A stretch of DNA of 64,000 nt from Conoideocrella luteorostrata (Eukaryota > Ascomycota > Sordariomycetes > Hypocreales > Clavicipitaceae). The stretch is from assembly GCA_032433595.1 (NCBI GenBank), contig JASWJB010000107.1, positions 58,635 through 122,634 of the forward strand, read 5' to 3'. A model generated the notes under the pieces. It ran no database searches. It was not told where the DNA came from and worked only from the letters and a program-made list of their open reading frames with translations. The position numbers and the translations under genes were made by a program. Shown here one piece after another: positions 32,821 through 44,128 of this stretch (positions within the stretch are counted from its first letter, which is position 1; each line of letters opens with the position of its first letter).

Positions 32821-34611
32821 ATGACAGTCACGCGCCGCGAAAGGAAATGGTGGAAAGAGGCAGTTATTTATCAGATTTACCCCGCATCATTCTGCGATGC
32901 CAACGGTGATGGCATTGGAGATCTTCCGGGCATCACGTCCAAGTTGGATTACATTGCCAGCTTGGGCGTCAACGTGATCTGGATCTGCCCCATGTACGAA
33001 AGCCCTCAAATCGACATGGGATACGATATTTCAAATTACGAAGACGTTCACAAGCCCTATGGCACTGTCCAAGACATGGAGGTGCTAATTCGCGAGACCC
33101 ATGCGCGCGGCCTACGCATCATGCTGGACCTAGTCATCAATCACACCTCGGACCAACATGGCTGGTTCAAAGAATCCCGCTCCAGCAAGGACAACCCCAA
33201 AAGAGACTGGTACATCTGGCGACAGGCCAAGTATTCTCCTTCCGGTGAGAGACTGCCCCCCAACAACTGGCGATGCAACTTTGGCGGCGGCAGCGCCTGG
33301 GAGTGGGATGAGCAGACGGGAGAGTACTACCTTCACCTTTTCGCCACGGAACAGCCCGACCTGAACTGGGAGAACCCTGACACTCGTAAGGCCATATATG
33401 CTTCCTCTATGGAATTCTGGCTCGAGCGCGGGGTCGACGGTTTCCGAGTGGATACTGTCAACATGTACAGCAAGCCAGGCGATTTGCCAGATGCACCCAT
33501 CGTGGATCCCAAGGCCCTGTTCCAACCGGCAGGCCTGTTGTATTGCAACGGACCCCGGATGCACGAATACCTGGGAGAGATGAATAAAGTTCTTTCCAGA
33601 TACGGAGCTATCACCGTGGGTGAACTTCCCTGCACACCAGACATGGCCAAGGTTCTGCAGTACGTCAGCGCCGAAGCCAAGCAACTCGACATGGTCTTCC
33701 AGTTTGACGTTGTCGACGTCGGCTTCGGAAAGACTCACAAGTACGAAACCACTCTCAAGAACTACAAGCTTCCCGAATTCAAAGCAGCGGTGGGTCGCAC
33801 TCAAGGTTTAATCTACAAATCCGATGGCTGGACCACCGCATTCGTGGAAAACCACGACCAAGCCCGTTCTGTTTCGCGCTTCACAGATGACAGGCCCGAG
33901 TATCGCGCCCTCGGCGCGAAGCTACTGGCTCTTATGGAGTCCTGCCTCAGCGGCACGCAGTACGTTTACCAGGGCCAGGAAATTGGCTGTGTCAACGCGC
34001 CGAAGGAGTCGTATCCGGTGGAGAACTATCTAGACATCGACAGCTACCTTTTCATCAAGATGGTCAAGGAGCTACATGGCGACGGCAACAAAGAGGAGCT
34101 CGACAAGGCGTTCACCGCGCTGCAGCATCTAGCCAGAGACCACGCCCGGATCCCCATGGCCTGGAACGGCAAGGCCAAGTATGGTGGGTTCTCAGAGGCG
34201 GCTGAGAAGGCAGGAGAGGCAATTCAGGAGCCGTGGATGAAACCCCATCCGCTGGCAAGCGAAATCAATGTTGCCTCGCAGCTCGATGACCCCGACAGTG
34301 TGCTAGCTTTCTGGCGCAAGATGCTCCGCTTTCGGAGAGAGCATGCTGACTTGCTGGTCTACGGAGACTTCCGCGATATCAGACCTGCAGACGAGGACCT
34401 TTTCGTTTTTGTGAAGGAGGATTCGCATAGCGGCCACAAAGCCGTCGTCGCTTTGAATTTCTCTACAGAGGAGAAAATGTGGCAACTGCCAAGCGCAGAA
34501 GAGTTAGGCTTGAAGGAGGTCAAGTTGGTGCCCATCATGTCCACACAGCAGGGCAAGACTAAAGAAGGCGTTTTGGCACCTTTGGAGGGACAAGTGTTTC
34601 TTGCTCAATAG
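32821..34611 (+). CDS. Intracellular alpha-glucosidase / maltase, GH13
   Basis: Hydrolyses terminal alpha-glucosidic bonds of maltose, isomaltose-type or sucrose-like sugars to glucose in the cytosol. Single exon, 596 aa, typical for GH13 maltases and oligo-1,6-glucosidases (about 570-610). The ATG at 32821 is used; upstream frame extension begins only with TTG. No signal peptide. Landmarks: WWKEAVIYQIYPASF near the N-terminus, GDGIGDLPGI, DLVINHTS (region I), GFRVDTVNMY with nucleophile D211, GELPC with acid/base E268, and VENHDQARS with stabiliser D346. These match the maltase subgroup rather than alpha-amylase. It is divergently placed from the sugar transporter and probably co-regulated. 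Linkage preference (alpha-1,4 versus alpha-1,6) is not settled by the residues I can read. Confidence 0.95.
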   Translation: MTVTRRERKWWKEAVIYQIYPASFCDANGDGIGDLPGITSKLDYIASLGVNVIWICPMYESPQIDMGYDISNYEDVHKPYGTVQDMEVLIRETHARGLRIMLDLVINHTSDQHGWFKESRSSKDNPKRDWYIWRQAKYSPSGERLPPNNWRCNFGGGSAWEWDEQTGEYYLHLFATEQPDLNWENPDTRKAIYASSMEFWLERGVDGFRVDTVNMYSKPGDLPDAPIVDPKALFQPAGLLYCNGPRMHEYLGEMNKVLSRYGAITVGELPCTPDMAKVLQYVSAEAKQLDMVFQFDVVDVGFGKTHKYETTLKNYKLPEFKAAVGRTQGLIYKSDGWTTAFVENHDQARSVSRFTDDRPEYRALGAKLLALMESCLSGTQYVYQGQEIGCVNAPKESYPVENYLDIDSYLFIKMVKELHGDGNKEELDKAFTALQHLARDHARIPMAWNGKAKYGGFSEAAEKAGEAIQEPWMKPHPLASEINVASQLDDPDSVLAFWRKMLRFRREHADLLVYGDFRDIRPADEDLFVFVKEDSHSGHKAVVALNFSTEEKMWQLPSAEELGLKEVKLVPIMSTQQGKTKEGVLAPLEGQVFLAQ

Positions 34612-35667
34612 TATGACAAAATGAGGAGTCAGTGGAGAAAATTTGCGTAATTGAACAGCTGCAATGTGTGCATTTTTAATACATGCATGAGTCATAGGGT
34701 CAGATTGGCCAGCGAGAGCAACAATAACTCCCCTCAGAGTATAAAATCACCCAAAGAGCACGTGGCGACAGCCGCATGTGCTAATGCTAGCATTAATTCA
34801 AACATTCAAACCTCCTAAACGCAGCGCCATTGTCGTAAGCGGCAGCACGAGCGCTGTTTTGGGTATCATTATATCGCTGTTTGCGTTACTATACACCAAC
34901 CCAAGGGCCGTTTGTAAGATCACACCACCTTTAGTGCTCCAAAAAGAAAATGAAAACTTTTACCTTTGATTTCGTCTCTTCATGAAGTAAGAAACTCGCA
35001 TCCGCTTTCTTACATACCGGACGTCAAATCTCCACAGTCTGACTTTTTGGATGCCGAGATCGCTTTCGACACATCCGGGGTGTGAAAACCCTCTGGAAGT
35101 TGGCGTCACATTAGCCTCTGTCTGCATCTTTTAGTTCGCCTCTGCATGAGGGGACAACAAGGCATCGACCCAGCGTAGCTTGCATTCTAGCGGCAACTTA
35201 AGCGCGAACGAGCATGTCGCTAGCCTTTATAGTAACTAGTCTGGGATATTGCTCTTCATTTTTTTTTTTTTTTGGTTGGCCAAGTTTTGAGCCTTACGAG
35301 ACAAGACCAGGTCTGGATATATTTGGCTTTGTATCATAGGAAGAAAGGCTCGACTCCACATATGAGCCTGGCCAAGAAACAGGCTCAAGTGCCATCTGCA
35401 ATGAAGCTTATCTCGTCGCTATGGCATCAGCTACTAAGGACAACAACACGCAGACACGCTTGCATGACATGATAGATGCATCATTCGCAAGATACTTGCA
35501 TCAAGAAGCCCAATGGAAGTCAGATTAGCATAGAGCTTGTTCAGAAATGTTACATAACCGCACCAAGTTCTCTTGCCCCCCCTCCGGGTTCAAGTACCGA
35601 GTACGGCATGCTTCACTGCTTCATTTAAAGAATTGTCGTGATTCGACGTTATTACGATATACCCAGC
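34612..35667. other. Intergenic, alpha-glucosidase to phosphodiesterase
   Basis: 1.06 kb between two plus-strand genes. It holds the 3' UTR of the glucosidase and the promoter of the next gene. A T-run of about 15 lies at 35260. No gene recognised. Confidence 0.5.
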
Positions 35668-37978
35668 ATGTGGTTCCTAGGCACGTTGCTCATATTGAGT
35701 GGCTGCTTCGCTGCCAATTCCATCGCCTCTGATGCCAAGAACTCCAGCCTGTCAATGACTCCTGGCAGCACACCCTCCGCAGCTCCGCTCGATGTTTACC
35801 AGGACATTTTGCAATGGCTCGACAAATATGAAAAGCAAACTTCTGGTGGAAGACTATCTTGCAGGGCCTGTCGAGTTAGCCTTACCCGCCCGTTCTCTCA
35901 CTCTTCTAATTGAATACCTAGCATTGTTAACAACTGTTTAGTCCCTCCTGGAGCTCCTGAGAAGATATGCAGATACGAACAAGGAATTTGTTGCGGCAGG
36001 TAAAAAGATTTGTAGCATAATTGATCGTTTTGCCAATGTAAGTGGTTCATACATGGTGCTTGTTTAAAAAAAAAAAATGGCCGACTAACGAGGTCACACT
36101 TCAGGATCACGTCAGAGAGATATGCCACGAAACAGCCACTCTCCAAGGACCCGTCATGGCCACGGCCCTACGGAACATGGGAAATATAAGGACTTCTCAG
36201 GCGGCTGGCATGTTTTGCAACAACATCCTGCAAACATGTCCATTAGTCAATCCAGAGTGGATTGTTCCAATAAAAGAGAGGCAGTCAGAAATTAGGCATT
36301 TTCAACGGGAGCGACCAAAACTCAGTGGTAGAAAGGGCGTAAAGATTGTTCACTTTTCGGACATTCATATAGATCCTCACTATAGGGTTGGTTCGAATGC
36401 CAACTGCAATAACCCGGTCTTGTGTTGCAGGTAAACAATACAACTTCCTCCTTCTTGTGCTTTGTTTGCCCCCCACCTCTCCCCCAAAAAATATTGTTTT
36501 TAAAAGAATTAAGATTCCTGGTTTGAAATGCTGACGTCAATAAATTCTCGGTAGAGATTCCTCCAGTGCCTCCGACAAGGATTACGTCTCCGCCGGTCCA
36601 TTTGGCCATCTCAAAACATGCGACAGTACGAAGCTGCTGGAAGAGAGTATGTACAAGGCAATCAAGGAGCATGCCCCGGATGCAGAATTCGCCATCTTCA
36701 CCGGAGATATTATCGAACGACAAGTACAGAAGGCATCGGTATATGACAACAGACACAAGAGTAAGGTCCAAGGTCTTCTTGCTAGCGTCTCCCCTGACTG
36801 ACCACAGCGTATTAGTTGGTCATGCCTTCGACACTATGAAGTACCACTTCAAGCAGGTCTTCCCTGCGGTCGGCAATCACGAATCATCGCCCGCAAATTC
36901 TTTCCCGCCAAGCAGAAATGTGGACAGGCATGTGATCGACGATAGTCACAGCTCACAATGGCTCTACGACACACTGTCAAGGAATTGGACTCAGTGGCTA
37001 GGTGAGGAGTTCGAGCTGCGAGGCAGAAAAGATATATCCCGCGGCGGGCGCTACTCTGTGGTCTATCGCGCCGTGCACCATGAAGACAGGAGTGCGATGA
37101 GTCTACGAATCATTTCCCTGAACACCAACTTCTATTCTAACGCAAACCTTTGGCTCTACCAGGAGCCCCTTGACCATGATCCAGATGGCCAGCTCAAATG
37201 GCTAGCTGACGAGCTGCATTCCGCTGAAGTATTCGGAGAAATGGCCTACATTATTGGACACATGCCCATGGGAGACGTAGATGCCATTCGACACACGTCC
37301 CGCTCCTTCAATCAGGTTGTCAATCGGTACTCGTCAACCATTGCAGCCATGTTTTTTGGGCACACGCACGTCGACCAAATACAGCTCACCTACTCCGACT
37401 ACGAGGAGCGGACCGCTGCGAACGCCAAGGTCACGTCTTACATCGCGCCTTCGCTGACCCCGTCCGACGGCATGCCCGCCTTCAAGGTCTACAACGTGGA
37501 CGCGCGAACCTATCACGTCACAGACTCAACAACTTACATGGCCGACATGAACAATGAGACGTTTCAGTATGGGCCTGTCTGGAAGAAATACTACTCTGCC
37601 AAGGAGCTCTATGGAATAGGATATTTTCATCCACCATATGAAGCCTATCACTTGGAGCTCTCGCCGCAGTTTTGGCATAAATTGACCAAGATGTTTGAAG
37701 TGAGCCCAAAGGCCTTCAAGGAATACCTGACCAGGAAGACACGCGGCGTTGATGTCAAGGAGTGTGATGACGAGTGCAGGAGGAAGGAGATTTGTCTGAT
37801 TCGCGGTGGTCGAGCCGAAAATAACTGTCATGGGGTGAGTCCCAGATCGGGGAAGCGTGATGAGAGCAGCTCGCAAGGGCAGATCAACAGCTGTGGTCGC
37901 TCCGTCGGCTTGGACGCGTTCACTGCACTTCTTAACATGGATGTACGACAGAAGCTTCGCGAGGCTTTGAAGAGGTGA
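35668..37978 (+). CDS. Secreted acid-sphingomyelinase-like phosphodiesterase
   Basis: Calcineurin-type metallophosphoesterase of the acid sphingomyelinase family, which hydrolyses sphingomyelin or other phosphodiesters outside the cell or in the vacuole. Five exons: 35668-35874, 35942-36037, 36105-36430, 36555-36760 and 36816-37978; 665 aa. Signal peptide at residues 1-16. A saposin-B-like region (about 45-155) holds paired cysteines (SCRAC, KKICS, EICHE, MFCNNI, QTCP). The metal site motifs then follow in order: HFSDIHID (DxH), FTGD, VGNHES, IIGHMPMGD and FFGHTHVD. The Cys-containing C-terminal extension after about residue 570 is family-typical. Exon 4/5 had two AG choices; the nearer one gives a stop, so ATTAG at 36815 was used. 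The fungal substrate is uncertain since most fungi lack sphingomyelin. Confidence 0.92.
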
Positions 37979-38496
37979 ACACGAGCTGGACCATTGTGCG
38001 TACGTACGCAGGGAATGCCTGTCCGTTGGCTGGCTGGATGAGAAAGCGACCTAATAAGTCAATTAAAATAATTTTCCTTAAATAGCATGCATCAAGACTT
38101 ATCTTCGTTGACTCCGTTGTCCAGTCCAGCAGACGACGAAGAAGAAGACTACTAGTAGAATTCAATTGCTATCCACATCAATATACGGAGTAACTACGGA
38201 GCAGACGCCCTTCATCGCTTCTAGTAGTGGGGTTGACAGCGGGAACAGCGGAGCCGGGACACGCTGTCATGCGTCAAGCATTCATCGCAATTAGGCGATT
38301 AATCAATGGGCTGATCGACGCCAAAACCCAACCTCGGCCCCGAACAAGCCTCTATCCAACAACGTCTGGCATACGGAGTACATCCTTTTCAGTGTCATTC
38401 CCTCCCAATGTTTCCTTCTTACCTCATTACTTGTTACCAGCTAGCCAAAGCACTTTCTACAACTATTCATTCCCTCAAATTCCTCCAGCAGCAACC
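37979..38496. other. Intergenic upstream of tyrosine phosphatase
   Basis: 520 bp with two TACGGAGTA copies (38184, 38372). The phosphatase frame stays open without a stop from about 38227, so part could be coding if an upstream ATG (38269) is used. Confidence 0.5.
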
Positions 38497-39452
38497 ATGA
38501 TAGACCTGTCCCACCACCAAGCCTCCCTCCCTAACCTGCGCGACATCGGCGACATCCCCATCTCAGTCGCACCGTCGAACTCAACCTCACTTTCGTCCTC
38601 ACCTTCGCTCTCAGTCCTCAAAACCCGCTCTGGCCTCCTCTACCGTTCTGCGGCTCCCACCCCAAACGCCGTGTCCTCGCTCACCTCCCTCTCCATAGCC
38701 CACGTTTTCGACCTTCGCTCCGACGTCGAAATCGACCGCCAAGGCGGGCCTTCGGCTGCCGACGCGTGCTCCTCCTACCCTCCCGTCTTGACTCGACATC
38801 ATGTTCCCGTCTTCAAACACATAGACTATACTCCTGAAGCCATCGCTCTCCGATACCAAGATTACGCCGCGGTCGACACCACAGCCGGTTTCGTGTCGGC
38901 CTACAAAGGGATACTAAGCGTCGGCGGAGAGCGAGCTTTTGCGCCAATCCTTACACACTTGTCAGCCCAGGACCCCACTCCATGTCTAGTGCACTGTACT
39001 GCCGGCAAGGATAGAACCGGCTTGCTGTGTGCGATTGTGCTGTCATTGAGTGGAGTGGATGACGAGACGATTGCGTGGGAGTACGGGCTTACAGACGAAG
39101 GGTTGGCGCCGTTGAAAGAGGACATGATGAAGACCTTGATGGCCGCACCTGGGGTGGTGGTTGATGAGGAAGGTGCGAGGAGGATGTTGAGCTCAAGGTG
39201 AGTTTCAACTTTGATTACAATATTCAAAATTATTCATTTTATGGTGAGGTGCCGGTGCTAACTGCCGACCTTGCTAGACCGGAGAGCATGCTTGCTGTTC
39301 TCAAAGTCATGCGGGAGGATTACGGCTCAGTGGAGGAATATGTCTTGAATCAGTGCAAAATATCACCTGAGCAGATATTGCAACTGCGAAAAAATTTCAT
39401 TATCGAAGTGAATCCTCTGACGAACAGTGATGTCTCACGACCGGTGTTATGA
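38497..39452 (+). CDS. Tyrosine phosphatase family protein (IphP/Y_phosphatase3 type)
   Basis: Cys-dependent phosphatase, two exons 38497-39197 and 39278-39452 (80-nt intron with CTAACT branch point), 291 aa. It begins with PNLRDIGDI, the conserved N-terminal element of the IphP-like group, followed by SGLLYRSAAP and HVFDLRS. The P-loop is HCTAGKDRTG with catalytic C167; it matches CX5R with the Lys-Asp variant typical of lipid or atypical protein phosphatases. The C-terminal helical part runs across the intron (RPESMLAVLKVMRE). An in-frame ATG at 38269 would add 76 residues rich in Arg and Ser that could act as a mitochondrial presequence; I prefer 38497 because the family normally starts close to NLRD. 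Substrate unknown. Confidence 0.88.
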
Positions 39453-39633
39453 ATCCTGGCCTGCGTTAAATACCTAGACGAGTTTACTTTAGGTGGTAGA
39501 TGACGCGAAGCAGCGTGTCAGTGTTCGGCATATATTGAAGCGCTGTATATACATATTTGTTACATAGATGGTACTAAATTATACAACAAGCATACAAAGG
39601 CTTGAAACACGCCATGCCCAAGTCATCGCTATA

Positions 39634-39664
39634 GCAAAATGGCAAAATGGCAAAATGGCAAAAC
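39634..39664. repeat. 8-bp minisatellite (CAAAATGG)n
   Basis: Nearly four copies of CAAAATGG in the 250-bp convergent gap between the phosphatase and the mitoribosomal protein gene. Confidence 0.85.
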
Positions 39665-39698
39665 GAAAGTAAATAGTACATTATAAATCACACATCTC

Positions 39699-40876
39699 TT
39701 AAGGAACAGAGGTGGGAATTTTGACGACTCCACGCTTGCGGTCATCAAACGGAGCACCGTATCTCCATCCAGTGCCCTTCCGTGATCGTCCATTTCGGCC
39801 GACATCATCCACAGCAATCTCCTTGAATCGAAACTCGTATCGATCTGTCTTGACCCGTGACGTCATTTGCTCCTCCTTTGCTTGTTCTTTCGCTATCCTT
39901 TGTGCCACAGCATCTTCCTCCTTCTGGACGCGCGCCTTGAATTTTTCGATGCTATCCTCTCTGCTCAGGCCCTTGAGAATGTCACGTTCCATCTTGATAA
40001 GCTGGGGTTGTGGAGATCGCGCATCGGCGGACAGCATCGTCTCGTGGAAAGCCTTGGCGGCATCTTCACGCGTGAATTGCCTTGATTCTGAAACAGGCAC
40101 AAATAATTGCTGCATCGTCAACTTGTGCACGTGAATTTCGTTGACCGGTTCATGGGGTTCATTCTTCTCTCCCTCGCGGTATGACGTCTTGGGAAGCATG
40201 CTCATGACTGCTTTGGCATATGGTATAGCTAATTTGTTGCCCTGTTGCTGTCATTAGCTGGTCCTCTGGGGCATTTCAAGTAAGTCAAATTCAAGATAAT
40301 AGATGCAACAAATCAGAAATGTTTACAAAATATTAACCATGGGTTTGTCTTCAAGACTAATCGAATATAATTTTTATAGTTGTCTCATCACGTTGCAATG
40401 GTCCAAAAGGGGTAGGGGCGTGGCCGAGAAAATTATCAAAACAGAAGGAATTGGTTGCTCACATCTTTCACCCACTGCCTTTCCACCTCTTTGAGTCTCA
40501 CCACAGCGGCAACACGTCGAACGTCCACGCCCATCTCAGCTGAAACGGCCTTGAGTGACTCGCCACGTTTCGTAACCTTTTCCCAGATCAATTCCCTCGT
40601 CTGTTCATCAAGAACAGGTTGGCTTCTGAAAAGAGGGTTTTGGGGAAATGGCTGATCCTGGAAAGGACCCAGATACCGAGGACCTCGACCACCCTCAGAT
40701 AGCTCCTGGCCATCTCTTGATTTTAGCCATTGGTACATTTGCTGGCGAGCGCGGCTCATTTTTTCGCAGTACTGTGTTGATGAGAACGATCGCGAGAGTG
40801 GCGCTGCTCTGGTTGATTGGGGCAGGGCTAAGTCAGCTGCCAGCACGGCTGGGGAGACGCTTATTCTTGGAGGCAT
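39699..40876 (-). CDS. Mitochondrial small-subunit ribosomal protein, Bot1/MRPS35-like
   Basis: Component of the mitochondrial ribosome small subunit; Pfam 'eukaryotic mitochondrial regulator' family named after Schizosaccharomyces Bot1. Exons 40876-40463 and 40241-39699, joined across a 221-nt intron (GTGAGC..ACAG, the longest here), give 318 aa. The N-terminus (MPPRISVSPAV...RAAPLSRSFSS) looks like a mitochondrial presequence. The core FPQNPLFRSQPVLDEQTRELIW, SAEMGVDVRRVAAVVRLKEVE and, after the splice, NKLAIPYAKAVMSMLPKT is strongly conserved in this family. Another in-frame ATG at 41047 would extend the protein by 57 residues but places non-presequence residues in front. Transcribed in the same direction as the downstream-numbered Ssk1 gene, 534 bp away. 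Confidence 0.9.
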
Positions 40877-41410
40877 ATTTATGTTGGATAGGTCTTTCAG
40901 CTTGAGAGAAGCTTTATAACCTGCCGCATGCGAGTTAAGTCGGGTAGAGCGACGTATTTGTTGCGTGATTGTGAAGGTTGTGGATTGGATAGGGACTTGA
41001 GGTGTATCTGAAAATAATGGCAATTTTCTGCATCGCGGCTCCACCATTTTCCGATCCGGTCCGTCCAGGAGGCACTCACCTCAAGCCAGGTACTCTCGTT
41101 TTATTGATCTTAGAGTAAAATCCTTGTATAATATATTTAAAGGCACCAATTAAATGGATTATGTGATATTCTCATCCCATGACAAAGAATAAATAAACGT
41201 CGTATAATGGCTTATAAACAGTTCGTTGAATACGCAAGCATGCTTGCATTCATGTACTTGCTCCGTCTTGCGCCTACCAACCAATATTAGTCCGCACGTG
41301 CATTCTCAACAACTCCTCGTGGAAACTATCGTATATCCAAAGACCAAACGTAATTATAGAACATGAATTATATCAGTCGTATCACCACAAGACAGCAGTC
41401 TGGTTCAACC
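40877..41410. other. Intergenic between Ssk1 3' end and MRPS35 5' end
   Basis: 530 bp; expected to hold the 3' UTR of the Ssk1 gene and the promoter of the mitoribosomal gene. No further gene seen. Confidence 0.55.
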
Positions 41411-44128
41411 TCACGCTTCCACGCCCAGTGATGAGCGATTCTTCCTCGACTTGGCCTTCGCTGCCTGAGCGTTCTTGACTGCTTCCCTCTCCTCGTTCTG
41501 CTGGGAATACGCTTCCTTCCACTTTCGCCAGCCATCAAAGTCAATGAGCGCTTGCATGCAACCCCATTCCATTACTTTGCGCTCAAGCCACACAAAATTC
41601 ACAGGCTGCCAAACAAAAGTCAATATGATTCACTTCCAGGAAGAAGCAATACAAGAGAGTTGTGCAAGACATACCTTGGTTAAAAAGTCGTTACAACCAG
41701 CAGCCAACGCTTCATGTCTGTCACTCTGCAACGAGCTAGCTGTCAAGGCCACGATAATGACAGGGCTCTTGAAGAGAGACACGTTTTCTAAACGATCCTG
41801 TTCCCCGAGTTCGTTCTCCTCCGCGCCAGCTCCGCTATCAGGAGCAGATGAGAAGACGCCAATTGTATTGAGCCTTTCCAGTCTTCTAATCTCCCTGGTC
41901 GCGTCGAGGCCATTCATTACAGGGAGTTGAATATCCATGAGAACAAGGTGGAAGCCGCCAGCTCTCCATTTTTTAACGGCATCCCTACCATTCATAGCCG
42001 TCTGCCACCTGACTTTTAACCTTTTCACAAAGGCTTCTAAAAGTTTTAAATTGATTGGGTTGTCTTCAACGATGAGAACGTTGATTGGAGGAACGCTTCC
42101 GTTTAGAACGTTAGCCGGGTTAGGGTATTCAGAGCTCTTTTTACTCCTCCGCGGTCGAGTACTAGATGCTCTTGGGGAGGACGATCGTGGCGGTGGTGTA
42201 CCAACTCCAGCTGGTGTAGCTTCCGGACCAGGGGATTTAGGCATGGTGGTCATAACGGTGGGCAATCCGGACGGACGATCTGAAGAGCTGGAATGAGTTC
42301 GCGAATGGGGCAGCCGCGGGGCAATATTTTGCGTACCGTGGCTGCTGAGGGTGACGGGCTGCATGGCTGAATTATGGCTACCTATTATCGTGGGCGAAGA
42401 AGTGTGTGTCCTACTTAGTCTAGGTCTCTCTGATCGCTCTCTGTGTACTCGTCGAGTTCCTCCAGGGGAAGGAATAGGAGGGATATGGCCGGTCCCAATG
42501 ACTGCGATAGAGTGCGGTACTGTCCCAGCAGGAACTGCTGGCACGGAATGTGCCGCATGCGGTGAAGGTAGCGTAACAATTGGAGGGAAATAGCCCTCAC
42601 CAGCTTCCGAAGGCCGCCCATCGTCCGTAATATAGTATGTCGTCGTTGCTGGGGCCATGGGTGCGCGGGGGGAAGCCTTGGGTGTTCTACGGGGAATATC
42701 GATAAGCAGAGCTTCGTCAACAGTTTGTCCGCCAGGATAGACGGTATCCAGTGTCTGGGCCATAACCTCTTCAGGTCCCAGGGTTCTCTCCTTCTCCTGG
42801 TCTCGGGGTTGTAAGCGGATGACAAGGTCCGGTGAGTCAAACGTTCGGCCCAGTGAATTGGCATATTTACGAAGAATCATGTCGCGGACATCGTCGACCA
42901 GATCGTCTTCGTTGATGGTGATAGTCGTGGCGGAGGCCTGCGGCCGCTTGACCCAGATCTTCCGGGTTACCATATTGGCATCAATTGAATGCCGCGGTTC
43001 TCCGTCAGCAACGCTGGGTGGTTGATTGGATCGGAGAAGAGTCTTTATCAAGCTTGTCTGGCGACTAGCAAAAAGACTCTGCCTTCGTTCGGATTTCTGT
43101 TCGAGCGTAGCGACAGAGGCTAGGCCCGGAGCAGACGAAGCAGCAGAAGCCGACAAGACTGCGGGGTTTGGAGCAAAGGCTAGCTGGTCGAGATCATGGC
43201 CATGGTGCGAAGGAAATACAGTGTCAACCTCGAGGTCGTCGTCAGAATGGGTTGGGCTGGCGCTAGAAATTGCCGTGGCTGTTGCTTCAGAAGTTGCCAC
43301 ACTGTTATCGCAAAATCGTCCAGATGAATTCCTCACTGCAGCGCTTTGTAGGAAATGGGAGATGTTTGTGTTGGCGGTCTTCTCGTGAAATAGTGCAGGC
43401 GAAGATGTGGGCGAAGATGTTGGCTGCGTGGGCGGCGGCACCAGATGGGCAGACGGGTGTCGGTTTGATTGTGGAGGTTGAGCATGAGATCGAGATGAAG
43501 GTCTAGATTGCCCAGGGCCACGGCGGGGCGGGTCCTTGTCAATATTGGTCGCTAGGGAAGGAGCTGGAGACGAAAGCTTGCCGTCCTGTAGCAGCGGTTT
43601 TAGGGAGCTTAGGCGTGGTTCAGCGATGTTGCCAACACCCTCCAGGGGGTGGGTGCCGCGAGCCTTCCCTGAACCCTCGCCTGGAGTTTCCACGTTGGGT
43701 CCTGTGCTGCCAAAAGCCTTGCCCATGTAAACCGCTCTAGGCGCTTCCGCCGCCGTTAACGTGTTGAGGTGCGGCGGATGCTTGTTGTCAAAGCCGTCCG
43801 TGGCGATGCCCTGGCTCCGATGTTTGGTCACATGCAGTAGCGATAGCCTCTTTTCCTTTTTCCTTTCCTTCTTCTTTCCGGTGCTGGCAAATTTTTCGTT
43901 GTTGTCACTTGCAGCGCCTGGGCTTGGAATTTCGCCGCGCTCGCAACTGGTTTGGCTAGCTGTTAGTTGCGTATGTGATAAGAATGGTGCCTCGTGACTG
44001 CTTTGACTTGGAGCTGTAAGAACAGACGACTCTCCAAGGCCGCTTCGGGAGGATGTCAGAGACGGTGTCGTCGAATCCCGTCGTCTCAAGAAGTGCGCTT
44101 TGATGCGCGACGCAATGTCGGAAGCCAT
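41411..44128 (-). CDS. SSK1: Response regulator Ssk1/SskA (HOG pathway)
   Basis: Cytoplasmic response regulator that receives phosphate through the Sln1-Ypd1 phosphorelay and controls the Ssk2-type MAPKKK of the HOG osmotic and oxidative stress pathway. Exons 44128-41675 and 41605-41411 (69-nt intron GTATGT..GCAG) give 882 aa. The long N-terminal two-thirds is Ser/Pro-rich and disordered. A middle conserved block (WVKRPQASATTITINEDDLVDDVRDMI) precedes the C-terminal receiver domain: VLIVEDNPINLK acidic pocket, phospho-acceptor D732 in LVLMDIQLPVMNG, and conserved Thr/Lys in ALTAS and DFLTKPVN; the last motif is restored only by splicing. The ATG at 44128 (MASDIASRIKAHF) is chosen; the frame upstream starts with TTG. 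The receiver has a modest insertion after RLERLNTIG, common in Ssk1 proteins. Confidence 0.95.

Noticed and set aside
35577..35605. B-box-like GGGTTCAAGTACC suggesting another tRNA
   Set aside because: No A box at the right distance and no acceptor-stem pairing.
40877..41047. 57-residue N-terminal extension of the mitoribosomal protein
   Set aside because: The ATG at 41047 would bury the presequence-like segment; 40876 gives a normal mitochondrial N-terminus. Not fully excluded.
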